Positions 7,202-16,046 are shown, numbered from the stretch's first letter. The stretch: DNA of 26,229 bases from an uncultured Anaeroplasmataceae bacterium (GCA_934229535.1 CAKQDS010000025.1:1-26229), one strand, 5' to 3'. The notes: generated by a model from the letters alone, not told the origin. Translations and numbers: made by a program.

Positions 7202-9003
7202 TGGATGAATTTGAAGAGCAATCAAAATTAAAGGGCGATCATAAAATTCCTTTTAAAATAATGTTTAAAAGGACAATGAATTATGTTAAACCAGAATGGA
7301 AAAGATTCTTATTATCATTTATTTTAATTATTGTTAATGTTGCCTTAGACATAGTTTTACCTTTATTTATTGGAAATATAACTGATAATTTAGGTAAAAT
7401 TAGTAGTGATCTTTATGATTTAGCTGAAAAAAGTAACTTATTTAAACAAATCATCTTCTTTACTATTTGTTATTTTAGTATAAGTGTAGTTAATCAGGTA
7501 TTTTTATATATCGAATCAATGCTATTACAAAAGGCAGGACAACAAATAATCTATAATTTAAGAGTTGAAGTGTTTACTCATATTGAAAATATGAGTCAAA
7601 ATCAGTTTGATGAAATGCCAGTTGGATCATTAGTAACAAGAGTTTGTTCATATACAGCTTCTATGTCTGATTTATTCACCAATGTTTTAGTCAATGTTTT
7701 AAAAAACGCCTTAACAATAATTGGTGTTTATGTTGCAATGATTATAATTTCACCAATGCTAGCATTAATTTTGTTAGGATTTGTAGTTATAGTATTTATA
7801 ACATCATATTTCTTTAGTAAGGTAGTTGGTAAAACATTTAGAAATGAAAGAAGATATATTTCTGATTTAAATACATATTTAAATGAAAATTTATCTGGAA
7901 TGAAGATTATTCAAATATTCAATCAGCAAAAATATAAGGAAGAAGAGTTTATCATAAAAAATGAAGCACTTCGTAAGGCAAGATATAAGATTGTTATAGC
8001 CTTTGGTATCTATCGACCATTCATTACCTTATTATATGTTTTGGCTATTGCGGTAACCTTTGCAATGGGTATTACACTACATTTAGGAGCTGGTTCTATT
8101 GTTAATTTCTATTTATACTTATCTAAATTCTTCAACCCTATTCAAAATTTAGCTGATCAATTAAATAATATTCAAAAATCATTCTCAGCATCAGAAAGAT
8201 TATTTAATCTATTAGATGTAGCACCAGAGGTCAAGGATAGTCCTGACGCTATAGAAATTGATCATTTTGAGGGACATATTGAATTTAAAAATGTTTGGTT
8301 TGCTTATAAAGCTGATAATTGGATTTTAAAGGATGTTTCATTTGAAATTTTACCAAAGCAAAGTTGTGCCTTTGTAGGTGCTACAGGAGCTGGTAAAACA
8401 ACAATTTTGGGACTAATTGTTCGTAATTACGAAATTCAAAAGGGTCAAATTTTAATAGATGGTATTGATATCACCAAAATAAAGATTGATTCCTTAAGAA
8501 AAGCTATTGGTCAAATGCTTCAGGATGTATTTATGTTTAGTGGATCTGTAAAAAGTAACATAACCCTAAATGATGATTCAATTAGTGATGAAAAGGTTAT
8601 GGAAACCTGCAAATATGTAAATGCTGATTCATTCATTTCTAAATTACCAAAGGGCTTAAATGAAGAAGTAATTGAGCGTGGTGAGAATTTCTCACAAGGT
8701 CAAAGACAATTATTGTCATTTGCTAGAACTGTAATACATTCTCCCCAAATTTTGATTTTGGATGAAGCAACTGCAAACATCGATACAGAGACCGAAGTTT
8801 TAATTCAACAATCACTAGAGAAAATTAAAAGTATCGGTACAATGCTAGTTGTAGCTCATAGATTATCAACTATCCAAAAATCAGATCAAATTATTGTTTT
8901 ACAGCATGGGGAAATAATTGAAAGAGGAACCCATCAGGATTTATTAAAACAAAAAGGATATTATTATAAATTATATCAATTACAATTTGAAGGAAGAAAC
9001 TAA
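7201..9003 (+). CDS. Heterodimeric ABC exporter half-transporter, catalytic subunit
   Basis: The partner of the preceding gene (600 residues). The transmembrane domain spans roughly residues 35-310. Walker A is GATGAGKTT (393-401), the Q-loop Gln is 441, and Walker B ends in Asp521-Glu522 with the catalytic Glu present. H-loop His553 is also present. Its signature is non-canonical, FSQGQ (497-501) instead of LSGGQ. The two subunits are therefore complementary: this Walker A/B plus the partner's LSGGQ make one working ATP site, and the partner's Asp/Ser site plus this FSQGQ make the degenerate one. A GGAGGT ribosome site lies inside the end of the upstream gene. Function is inferred as multidrug or lipid export at the cytoplasmic membrane. 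Confidence 0.92.
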   Translation: MDEFEEQSKLKGDHKIPFKIMFKRTMNYVKPEWKRFLLSFILIIVNVALDIVLPLFIGNITDNLGKISSDLYDLAEKSNLFKQIIFFTICYFSISVVNQVFLYIESMLLQKAGQQIIYNLRVEVFTHIENMSQNQFDEMPVGSLVTRVCSYTASMSDLFTNVLVNVLKNALTIIGVYVAMIIISPMLALILLGFVVIVFITSYFFSKVVGKTFRNERRYISDLNTYLNENLSGMKIIQIFNQQKYKEEEFIIKNEALRKARYKIVIAFGIYRPFITLLYVLAIAVTFAMGITLHLGAGSIVNFYLYLSKFFNPIQNLADQLNNIQKSFSASERLFNLLDVAPEVKDSPDAIEIDHFEGHIEFKNVWFAYKADNWILKDVSFEILPKQSCAFVGATGAGKTTILGLIVRNYEIQKGQILIDGIDITKIKIDSLRKAIGQMLQDVFMFSGSVKSNITLNDDSISDEKVMETCKYVNADSFISKLPKGLNEEVIERGENFSQGQRQLLSFARTVIHSPQILILDEATANIDTETEVLIQQSLEKIKSIGTMLVVAHRLSTIQKSDQIIVLQHGEIIERGTHQDLLKQKGYYYKLYQLQFEGRN

Positions 9004-9005
9004 TT

Positions 9006-9028
9006 AAAGGAGTATGCATACTTTTTTT
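9006..9028 (+). terminator. probable weak terminator of the ABC operon
   Basis: The perfect 12-bp palindrome AGTATGCATACT (9011-9022) runs into seven T. Counting G-U pairs, the stem extends to about 9 bp around a TGCA loop. It begins a few bases after the second ABC stop codon. Confidence 0.45.
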
Positions 9029-9080
9029 AATGATTTTAAACGTAAAATATGGTAAAATTAAAGCATAAGGAGTTTTATAT

Positions 9081-10178
9081 ATGCTTGGATTATATGTTCA
9101 TATTCCCTTTTGTAAATCAATATGCTCATATTGTGATTTTAACAAACAATTATGCTATAGTAAAAAACAAATTAGAGAATATATTGATGCCTTAAAAAAA
9201 GAAGTTGAAAAATATAGAGATTACTTTAATAATATTCAAACAATTTATATTGGCGGTGGTACACCTAATTCGATTTCATTAAATTTATTAGATGAGCTTT
9301 TATCATTTATTGATAGCTATAAAAATAATATTATTGAATATACAATTGAGGTTAACCCAGAGCTCCTAAGCATTGACCAAATAAAATGCTTCCTAAAGCA
9401 TGGAATTAATAGAATTAGTATTGGCGTTCAAAGCTTTGATTCAAAGGTTATTGAAGCAATAAGACGGCACCATAATAAAAAAATTGTTTTAAAAGCGATA
9501 AATGATTGTCATATGCTAGGCCTTAATAATATCAACATTGATATGATGTATGGACTTCCTAAGCAAGATTTAGCTTCACTTCAAAATGATTTAGCTATTA
9601 TTAAAGATTTAAATATTAAGCATATTAGCTATTATAGCTTAATATTAGAGGATAAGACCATTTTGAGTTACGAATTAAACAATAAACTAATTACTATTCC
9701 AGATGATGACTTGACTGCAGATATGAATGATATTGTCACTAAAAAGCTTCGGGATTTTGGCTATATCCGCTATGAAATAAGTAATTATGCAAGACCTGAT
9801 TACCAAAGTAAGCATAATCTTTTATATTGGAACAAGGAAGAATATATTGGAGTAGGTATGGCAGCAACATCCTATGTTAATCATATAAGATGGACAAATA
9901 CCACTAATATTTCTAAATATATTAATGGTATAAATTCACAAATAATAGAAAAGCTTAGTATCGAGGATGAGAAAAAAGAGTTTTTTTTAATGGGACTAAG
10001 AAAAATTAATGGCGTTAATATAAATGAATATTATAATAAATATAATGAAAATCCTATTTTAAAGTTTAATTTGAACAAATGGATTAATAACGGACTATTA
10101 GAAATAGATAATTCTTATCTTAGATTTACTAAAAAAGGTATTAATCTTGGAAATATTGTTTTTGAGGAGTTTATCTAA
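9081..10178 (+). CDS. hemW: Radical SAM heme chaperone HemW (HemN-like)
   Basis: The radical-SAM motif CxxxCxxC is Cys11, Cys15 and Cys18 in VHIPFCKSICSYCDF, and GGGTPN near residue 54 helps bind S-adenosylmethionine. The 365-residue length and the short N-terminus before the cluster fit HemW rather than the longer HemN. HemW is thought to bind heme and insert it into target proteins; it is often misnamed coproporphyrinogen dehydrogenase. Whether this organism uses heme is not visible here. The start has AAGGAG at 9067-9072, and two possible -10 boxes (TAAAAT at 9043 and 9053) lie upstream without a good -35. It is the first gene of a tight operon; the next gene overlaps its stop by one base. 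Confidence 0.9.
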   Translation: MLGLYVHIPFCKSICSYCDFNKQLCYSKKQIREYIDALKKEVEKYRDYFNNIQTIYIGGGTPNSISLNLLDELLSFIDSYKNNIIEYTIEVNPELLSIDQIKCFLKHGINRISIGVQSFDSKVIEAIRRHHNKKIVLKAINDCHMLGLNNINIDMMYGLPKQDLASLQNDLAIIKDLNIKHISYYSLILEDKTILSYELNNKLITIPDDDLTADMNDIVTKKLRDFGYIRYEISNYARPDYQSKHNLLYWNKEEYIGVGMAATSYVNHIRWTNTTNISKYINGINSQIIEKLSIEDEKKEFFLMGLRKINGVNINEYYNKYNENPILKFNLNKWINNGLLEIDNSYLRFTKKGINLGNIVFEEFI

Positions 10179-10705
10179 TGGAGCCTATAAACTTAACATT
10201 ACATGATACAGAATATCAAAATGCGGGATATACTCATACTAGATTAATTGCTAGAGGATTTGTTTTAAACGAAGAAAATAAGATATGCTTACTTCATATT
10301 GTAGGAGATGATGATTTCGGTCATAGAGATTATTATGAATCTCCTGGCGGTGGAGTTGAAAATAATGAGGATTTAAAAACAGCATTACTTAGAGAACTAG
10401 AGGAAGAAATTGGTTTTAAATGTGAAATAATAAATTATTTAGGTGTCGTTTATGATGAATATAATCTTATAAAGCGAAAAAATGTAAATAATTATTTTTT
10501 ATGCAAAATTGTTAAGAAAACAAAACCACACCATGTTTCCTATGGCGATTCATTTATCAAAGAAATATGCTTTTTTGATATTGATGAAGCATTAAGCAAA
10601 TATGAAAATATGAACAAAAATTTAGTTCAAAAGCTTGTATATAATAGAGAATACCCTATTTTAAAAAAATTAAAACAAATCTTAAAGGATAGTGATTTAA
10701 AATGA
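10178..10705 (+). CDS. Nudix hydrolase
   Basis: A complete Nudix box GX5EX7REUXEEXGU is seen from Gly58 to Phe80, with Glu64, Arg72, Glu73, Glu76 and Glu77 all in place. The protein is 175 residues, a single Nudix domain with a short C-terminal helix. The family removes nucleoside diphosphates linked to another moiety, for house-cleaning or signalling. No feature here fixes the substrate. It overlaps hemW by one base (TAATG) and xerD by four (ATGA), so translation is coupled on both sides. It ends in TGA, which argues for the standard code in this organism. Confidence 0.9.
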   Translation: MEPINLTLHDTEYQNAGYTHTRLIARGFVLNEENKICLLHIVGDDDFGHRDYYESPGGGVENNEDLKTALLRELEEEIGFKCEIINYLGVVYDEYNLIKRKNVNNYFLCKIVKKTKPHHVSYGDSFIKEICFFDIDEALSKYENMNKNLVQKLVYNREYPILKKLKQILKDSDLK

Positions 10706-11637
10706 AAAAACGTCCTACTGAACAAGAATTATATGAAATAACTGATTTTAAATATTATTTAGAAAGTGAAAGAAGACTTGCTAAAAATACAGTTATGAGC
10801 TATATTAGTGATTTAAATCAATATGCCGATTTCTTATTAACTTATGAAAATATTAAGGAGGCTGTTGATATTGATTCTACTCATATCAAAAAATATTTGA
10901 ATTCTCTTAAGAAAAAAGGTGTTTCTAAACAAACTATTGCAAGAAAAATAACGGCTATAAAGGAATTCCATAAATTTATTTGTAGAGAATTTAGAACTCC
11001 TGAAAATCCAGCAATTTTTATTGATAAGCCAAAGCTTGATAAAAAACTTCCTGTTGTTTTAACACAGGATGAAATTGCTAAAATGCTCGATTCAATAAAG
11101 ACTGATACTCCTCTTGGTAAAAGAAACAAAGCAATGATGGAAACACTTTATGCAACTGGTTTAAGAGTTAGTGAGCTTTTAGGTCTTACAACCCTTAATA
11201 TTCATTTAAATGCTAAATATATCGATGTTATTGGCAAGGGAAATAAAGAAAGAATGGTACCCATTGGTGATGTAGCTGTTTCTGCTATAAGAGATTACAT
11301 CGAACATGGTAGAAATGAAATTTGCAAGGTTCCTGGCCCCCTATTATTTTATAATTATAAAGGAGAAGCCATATCAAGGCAGGGCTTCTTTAAATACGTT
11401 AAAAATCTAGCCATCGATAATGGCATCACAAAAGAGGTTACACCTCATACAATTCGTCATAGCTTTGCAACCCACCTTCTTGAAAATGGAACAGATTTAA
11501 GAATAGTGCAGGAGCTATTAGGACATGAAGATATTTCAACTACACAAATATATACTCATATAGAAAAAAGCCATTTAAAGGATATGTATAAGCATACCCA
11601 TCCAATGGCAAGAAAGGATGATAAAGATGAAATTTAA
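10702..11637 (+). CDS. xerD: Site-specific tyrosine recombinase XerD
   Basis: XerD acts with XerC at dif to resolve chromosome dimers at division. The protein is 311 residues: an N-terminal SAM-like core-binding domain (about 12-100) and a C-terminal catalytic domain. All active-site residues are visible: Arg155 (TGLRVSE), Lys179 (GKGNKER), His249 and Arg252 (HTIRHSFATHLL), His275 (LLGHEDIS) and nucleophile Tyr284 (QIYTHI). The wording around these motifs is XerD-like rather than XerC-like, and the following deoB repeats the ripX-drm order of Bacillus. It lies about 4 kb from the dif site at 15744-15771. It is a housekeeping recombinase rather than a mobile-element integrase: it sits inside a coupled operon with no attachment repeats. 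XerC is not in this window. Confidence 0.93.
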   Translation: MKKRPTEQELYEITDFKYYLESERRLAKNTVMSYISDLNQYADFLLTYENIKEAVDIDSTHIKKYLNSLKKKGVSKQTIARKITAIKEFHKFICREFRTPENPAIFIDKPKLDKKLPVVLTQDEIAKMLDSIKTDTPLGKRNKAMMETLYATGLRVSELLGLTTLNIHLNAKYIDVIGKGNKERMVPIGDVAVSAIRDYIEHGRNEICKVPGPLLFYNYKGEAISRQGFFKYVKNLAIDNGITKEVTPHTIRHSFATHLLENGTDLRIVQELLGHEDISTTQIYTHIEKSHLKDMYKHTHPMARKDDKDEI

Positions 11638-12808
11638 AAGAGTATTTACAATCGTAATGGATTCAGTTGGCTGCGGAACAGCACCAAAAAGTAAGGATTA
11701 TAATGATGAAGGAGCAAATACAATTGGTCATATTGCAAAATATTGCAATGGTATTACTCTACCAACTTTAGAAAGCTTTGGTTATGGAAATTTAACCAAT
11801 ATCATAGGAGTTAAACCAAATGCTAGCGCAATTGCCTATTATGGTAAAGAGGATGAGCTATCAACTGGCAAAGATACAATGACAGGTCATTTTGAAATTA
11901 TGGGCGTACTTACAACAAAGCCATTTAAAACATTTACTGATACAGGCTTTCCTAAGGAGCTAATTGCTGAGTTGGAAGAAAAAACAGGTCATAAAGTCAT
12001 TGGTAATTGTGCAGCTTCAGGTACAGAAATTATTAAAGAGCTTGGTGAAGAGCATTTAAAAACTAAAGCAATGATTGTTTATACATCAGCAGATAGTGTT
12101 TTACAAATTGCTTGCCATGAGGAAGCTTTTGGACTTGAAGAATTATATCGTTGCTGTAAAATTGCAAGAGAAATTTGTATGAAGCCTGAATATTTAGTTG
12201 GTAGAATCATAGCTAGACCATTTATAGGTACAAATAAAGATAATTTTAAGAGGACTCCAAATAGACATGATTATGCATTATCACCATCAAAGAAAACAAC
12301 ACTTGACTATTTAAAGGAATCAGGATACGATGTTATTTCTATTGGAAAAATTAGTGATATCTATAATAATTGTGGAATTACTGAATCAAATAGAACTGTT
12401 TCAAATCATGATGGAATGACTAAGATGATTAATTTTTGTAAAAATAGAGACTTTAAAGGTATTTGCTATGCTAATTTAGTTGACTTTGATGCTTTATACG
12501 GTCATAGACGTGATCCAATTGGTTATAAAAAGGCCCTTGAAGAATTTGATAACGATTTAAGTGAATTAATTCCTTTGCTTAAAGATGATGATTTACTTCT
12601 AATAACTGCCGATCATGGAAACGATCCAACATGGACAGGAACAGATCATACGAGAGAATATGTACCTATTTTTGCATATAACAAAAATTTAAAAGGTGGA
12701 AATCTAGGAGTCAGAGATTCATTTGCGGATTTAGGTCAAACAATTGCTGAAAATTTTGACGTTACAAGACAAACAATTGGAAAATCATTTTTAGAATCTT
12801 TAAAATAG
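11627..12808 (+). CDS. deoB: Phosphopentomutase
   Basis: DeoB interconverts ribose-1-phosphate and ribose-5-phosphate (and the deoxy forms), feeding nucleoside sugars to central metabolism. It is an alkaline-phosphatase superfamily enzyme: metal-binding MDSVGCG (Asp12) at the N-terminus and TADHGND...GTDHTRE near the C-terminus. An in-frame ATG also exists at 11618, but AAAGGA at 11613-11618 overlaps it and lies 8 nt before the ATG at 11627, so the start is MKFKRVF, giving 393 residues, the usual family length. It overlaps the end of xerD by 11 bp. A nucleoside kinase lies across the terminus, but no purine nucleoside phosphorylase is in this window. Confidence 0.95.
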   Translation: MKFKRVFTIVMDSVGCGTAPKSKDYNDEGANTIGHIAKYCNGITLPTLESFGYGNLTNIIGVKPNASAIAYYGKEDELSTGKDTMTGHFEIMGVLTTKPFKTFTDTGFPKELIAELEEKTGHKVIGNCAASGTEIIKELGEEHLKTKAMIVYTSADSVLQIACHEEAFGLEELYRCCKIAREICMKPEYLVGRIIARPFIGTNKDNFKRTPNRHDYALSPSKKTTLDYLKESGYDVISIGKISDIYNNCGITESNRTVSNHDGMTKMINFCKNRDFKGICYANLVDFDALYGHRRDPIGYKKALEEFDNDLSELIPLLKDDDLLLITADHGNDPTWTGTDHTREYVPIFAYNKNLKGGNLGVRDSFADLGQTIAENFDVTRQTIGKSFLESLK

Positions 12809-12817
12809 GAGCAAAAT

Positions 12818-13993
12818 ATGAAGGACTTTATATATAACACACCTACAAAGATTTATTTTGGAAAAAATAAAGAAAATGAACTTTTAAACATATTAAAAGA
12901 ATATAATGTAAAAAGGATATTATTACATTATGGTAAATCATCAATTATTAAAAGCGGACTTTACGATAAAATAACTAACCTTTTAAAAGATAGTGATATA
13001 GAAATATTCGAACTACCAGGTGTAATGCCTAATCCTAAGCTAGCACTTGTAAAAAAAGGTGTAAAAATTTGTAAGGATAACAACATCGATTTTATATTAG
13101 CTGTTGGTGGGGGAAGTGTAATTGATTCAGCCAAAAGTATAGCCGTTGGCGCATTAGTTGATTTTGATCCTTGGCTATTCCAAATTAAAGCTAGAAAACC
13201 AGCTAAGGCTTTACCTATAGGAGTAATCCTAACAATTGCTGCTGCAGGAAGTGAAATGAGTAATTCTTGCGTAATTACAAACGATGAAACTAAAGAAAAA
13301 CGTGGCTTTAATGATGAAATAAATCGTGTTAAATTTGCTATTATGGATCCGATTCTAACATTTAGTGTTTCTAAATACCAAACTGCCTGTGGTGTAGTTG
13401 ATATAATGATGCATACACTTGAACGATTCTTTGCTGATCCAAATGAGAATTCAGATTTAACTGATAATATAGCTATAGCATTGTTAAAAGAAGTTATTAA
13501 GTCAGGAAGAATAGCAATTAATAATCCAGATGATTATGATGCTAGAGCAACTCTAATGTGGGCTTCAAGCCTTTCACATAATGGTCTTACAAGCTGTGGA
13601 AAGGAATATCAAATGTCTGTTCATCAGCTAGAGCATGAAGTAAGCGGTATGTTTGATAATGTAGCCCATGGAGCAGGTTTAGCAGTAATATGGCCAGCAT
13701 TTGCCCAAAGAGCATTTAAAAGCGATTTAAAGCACTTTAAACGCTTTGCATATGAGGTTATGGAAATTACCCCTACTGATTCATTAGAAAGCGATATATT
13801 AGCGTCTATCTATAAATTAAAAGAACTTTATCAGGAAATAGGTATGCCTACAAGCTTCTCTGAACTAGGAATAAACGAAGATGATATCAAACAAATAGCT
13901 TTAAATTATAGTCAAAACAAAACAAGAATAATCCATGATATAATCGATGTTGACTATAATGAAGCAATTAAAATATTAATGCTTGCAAAATAA
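12818..13993 (+). CDS. Iron-containing alcohol dehydrogenase (butanol dehydrogenase type)
   Basis: A group III metal-dependent alcohol dehydrogenase, 391 residues. The cofactor-binding loop GGGS is at 97-100. Metal ligands expected from the family are Asp195 and His199 (VVDIMMHT), His269 and His284 (NVAHGAGLAV); the last pair is 15 residues apart. The closest described group is the NAD(P)H-dependent BdhA/YugJ/YqhD set, which reduces aldehydes to alcohols in fermentation or aldehyde detoxification. An AGGAG ribosome site at 12807-12811 overlaps the deoB stop codon, so this gene is the last of the hemW-to-dehydrogenase operon. The strong terminator at 13999-14037 closes the unit. Confidence 0.9.
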   Translation: MKDFIYNTPTKIYFGKNKENELLNILKEYNVKRILLHYGKSSIIKSGLYDKITNLLKDSDIEIFELPGVMPNPKLALVKKGVKICKDNNIDFILAVGGGSVIDSAKSIAVGALVDFDPWLFQIKARKPAKALPIGVILTIAAAGSEMSNSCVITNDETKEKRGFNDEINRVKFAIMDPILTFSVSKYQTACGVVDIMMHTLERFFADPNENSDLTDNIAIALLKEVIKSGRIAINNPDDYDARATLMWASSLSHNGLTSCGKEYQMSVHQLEHEVSGMFDNVAHGAGLAVIWPAFAQRAFKSDLKHFKRFAYEVMEITPTDSLESDILASIYKLKELYQEIGMPTSFSELGINEDDIKQIALNYSQNKTRIIHDIIDVDYNEAIKILMLAK

Positions 13994-13998
13994 TTCAA

Positions 13999-14037
13999 AA
14001 GCAATCTAGAATTTAAAACTAGATTGCTTATTTTTTT
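13999..14037 (+). terminator. strong terminator of the hemW-xerD-deoB operon
   Basis: AAGCAATCTAG (13999-14009) pairs perfectly with CTAGATTGCTT (14019-14029) around a 9-nt loop, followed by a T-rich tail to 14037. The stem is nearly the same as that of the terminator at 19935-19969. Confidence 0.9.
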
Positions 14038-14197
14038 ATACTTTTAGTTTTAGTTTGATATATCGTGTAAATTAAATAAAATATAGGCTTTAATCATTTA
14101 TTTAGATATATTTATTGCATTAATAATTAATTCAAATACAGAATCTATCTATAAAAACAAAAAATATATAGTTAAGATCAATAAAATAACATTTCAA

Positions 14198-14228
14198 AAT
14201 TAATCTAGTATTAACAACTAGATTAATT
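14198..14228 (+). repeat. CTAGATT-type hairpin without a gene
   Basis: A perfect 12-bp stem, AATTAATCTAGT (14198-14209) and ACTAGATTAATT (14217-14228), with a 7-nt loop. The inner AATCTAGT/ACTAGATT matches the terminators at 13999 and 19935, but there is no T-tail and no adjacent gene. Confidence 0.6.
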
Positions 14229-14424
14229 ATATACGAATATTGTATTTAGTGTTGTATTGTACTAGATAAAAAATGAATTTTAAAAAGTATAGTTTAATGC
14301 AAATTTAGAATATCACCATCGTTTTCTATAAATGGAGCCTTAAATATGTAAAATAATTAACCAAGTATAGAAGAGATTTTATCAATAATTAAATATATAA
14401 AAATTAAAGAGTAATCCAAAATTC

Positions 14425-14466
14425 AGCACACATAAACTCATTTTATGAGAAAAAGTGTGCTTTTTT
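14425..14466 (+). terminator. orphan intrinsic terminator in the terminus region
   Basis: Outer stem AGCACAC (14425-14431) with GTGTGCT (14455-14461), inner stem CTCAT (14437-14441) with ATGAG (14445-14449), then T-run 14461-14466. No plus-strand gene lies between it and the previous terminator. A candidate promoter TTGATA (14055-14060), 16 bp, TAAAAT (14077-14082) would give a transcript of about 375 nt. Confidence 0.6.
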
Positions 14467-14560
14467 AATGTACGATAATAAAAAAAACGATTTTAAAGCA
14501 CTTAAAAGCGCATTTTAATCATCAATACAGGTGTTTACTCATATTTTTATTTAAAATCAA

Positions 14561-14576
14561 TTTAAAGGCCTTTAAA
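14561..14576. repeat. 16-bp perfect palindrome
   Basis: TTTAAAGGCCTTTAAA is fully self-complementary. Its core TAAAGGCCTTTA recurs at 17624-17635 on the other side of dif, in a cluster of similar palindromes. Confidence 0.5.
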
Positions 14577-15237
14577 ATGGCTTGTTTTTCTATCAAAAGA
14601 GTTTTAAAGACTAAAATAATGAAATAAATTTGTAATGGAACATTGTTTTAGTAAAACTAGTTTTTAATTACATGAAAAAAAGAGAAGAACAAAAAGATAA
14701 AAAAAACTACGATTAAAATTATAATACCCCTTGGATTAAATATTTTTAAAACACATTTGATTAACAGTACGTGCTATTTTATTATTGATAATTTTAGCAA
14801 AGTTAGTAATATAATAGTTCCATTAAATATAGAATATTAGCAGCTTAACCGTATTATTAAAAGTTGTAAATATTTAATTATTAATATCAAAATACAAAAG
14901 TAAAGTATTAACAAGTTTAATAAAATATGAATTTTCTATAGAATTGATTCTCATATAAAACCTATCAAAGAAACATAATATTATTTAAGGATAATGATAA
15001 GAAGATCCTCCTGCATTTTAAATATAAGCAATTTATAAAATTATAAAAGTCCATTTACCAAACAATAAAAAAATAGTAAGCTTAAAAATCTAGTAATTAA
15101 TCTCAAGTGTAAAAACACACAATTTAAATTTAAATCAAATAAATAGTGGCGACATAATTAATAAAGTATTTAATACCAAAAGCTAATAAAAGAGCATATT
15201 AAAATAATTATATATGAAAATATAAGATTTTTGTAAT

Positions 15238-15256
15238 TTGACATAAATAATGTCAA
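15238..15256 (+). repeat. inverted repeat with nearby -10 and ribosome-site look-alikes
   Basis: TTGACAT (15238-15244) and ATGTCAA (15250-15256) are perfect arms around 5 bp. A TATAAT follows at 15266-15271, but the spacing from TTGACA is 22 bp, too long for a normal promoter. AGAAGGA (15294-15300) precedes a TTG codon that opens only 10 codons. It may be a remnant of a lost gene's control region. Confidence 0.25.
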
Positions 15257-15466
15257 TATAGTGAATATAATATAGTTGTAATAAGAAATAACCAGAAGGA
15301 TTGTATAGAGCAGCTCATTATAATACTAATTAAATGCCTAAAGTTGATTTTTCATCTTATTTCATTTACCAAAAAATAGTTTGAAATTTGAAAGTAAATA
15401 AAAAAGTAAATAATTTAGAAGCTAAAAGATATCATAATTGAAACAAAATAAAAATTCAAAACAAAT

Positions 15467-15483
15467 CTAGTTTTAAAAACTAG
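15467..15483. repeat. degenerate CTAG hairpin copy
   Basis: CTAGTT (15467-15472) and AACTAG (15478-15483) close a 5-nt loop, with AAAT before the left arm. It looks like an eroded relative of the CTAGATT hairpins at 13999, 14198 and 19935. Confidence 0.3.
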
Positions 15484-15743
15484 AAAATAAAATCAAATAA
15501 ATGCTTTATTATGTTTTAAATAAACATTTAGAGCTATATTTCATAAGCAAGCATTTTATTTAATAAATTGATTTTGAATAATTAATTATATTTGATATTT
15601 GGTTTGTCGATTTCTTAAAAAAATCTAAAAAAATGAAGGCGAAAATTAGCCTAATTACAAGGAAACTCGAGATAGCAATATTAACATCGATTCACAAAGC
15701 CCACAAAAATCGTAATTTCAGCACCATTATTGCTAAATTAATT

Positions 15744-15771
15744 GGTTTACATAATATATATTATAGGAAGT
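15744..15771 (-). other. dif: dif chromosome-dimer resolution site
   Basis: Read on the minus strand this 28-bp site is XerC arm ACTTCCTATAA (15771-15761), centre TATATA (15760-15755) and XerD arm TTATGTAAACC (15754-15744). From memory, it differs from the Firmicute consensus dif only at the last base (C for T), and from Bacillus subtilis dif at two positions. XerC and XerD recombine dimeric chromosomes here, activated by a FtsK/SpoIIIE translocase at the septum. The context fits: non-coding, at the point where gene orientation flips from plus to minus, with xerD 4 kb away and topoisomerase IV genes on the other side. Confidence 0.93.
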
Positions 15772-15870
15772 AATTATATAATTTAAAAAGAGCAAATATA
15801 TTGTTTGAAATATATAATTATACTCATTTGATGTAGTTTGAAGCTGTAAATTTAGTATTCTTCTTTTGTT

Positions 15871-15914
15871 AAACATAGTCATTTACATAATAATGATTAT
15901 ATTTAACTATGTTT
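15871..15914. repeat. long imperfect hairpin beside dif
   Basis: AAACATAGT (15871-15879) pairs with ACTATGTTT (15906-15914). Part of the 26-nt interior can pair again (CATT with AATG). It lies 100 bp from dif. The tail has four T only, so it is at best a weak terminator. Confidence 0.3.
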
Positions 15915-16046
15915 TCATTTAAAAATTACAAAATGAGAATCGTTTTTTCATATATTTACCCGTTTTGATAGCTAAAATTGTACTTTTGAATATAATAACT
16001 AAAAAGATTACATTCATCTTCTATTTCTTTTAATTCGATTGTGCAT

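Noticed and set aside
10702..11637. Tyrosine recombinase as a phage or mobile-element integrase.
   Set aside because: It is XerD-like, translationally coupled to Nudix and deoB, with the order known from Bacillus and no attachment repeats or element genes nearby.
14996..15020. GGAGGA-like ribosome site on the minus strand near 15010.
   Set aside because: No start codon with more than about ten codons follows it.
15301..15384. Short frames after AGAAGGA at 15294 (a TTG frame of 10 codons, then an ATG frame of 16 codons).
   Set aside because: Too short, no family resemblance, and the promoter-like elements upstream have wrong spacing. At most a remnant.
15633..15773. A 46-codon open frame (starts MKAKISLITRK) with more GC than its surroundings.
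   Set aside because: No ribosome site precedes the ATG, and its last ten codons are the dif site itself, which fixes the sequence for another reason. I recognise no family.
15880..15907. A second dif-like sequence (CATTTACATAA, TAATGA, TTATATTTAAC) about 110 bp from dif.
   Set aside because: The XerD arm is fair (9 of 11), but the centre and XerC arm match poorly, about 18 of 28 overall, and the match is mostly A/T in very AT-rich DNA.
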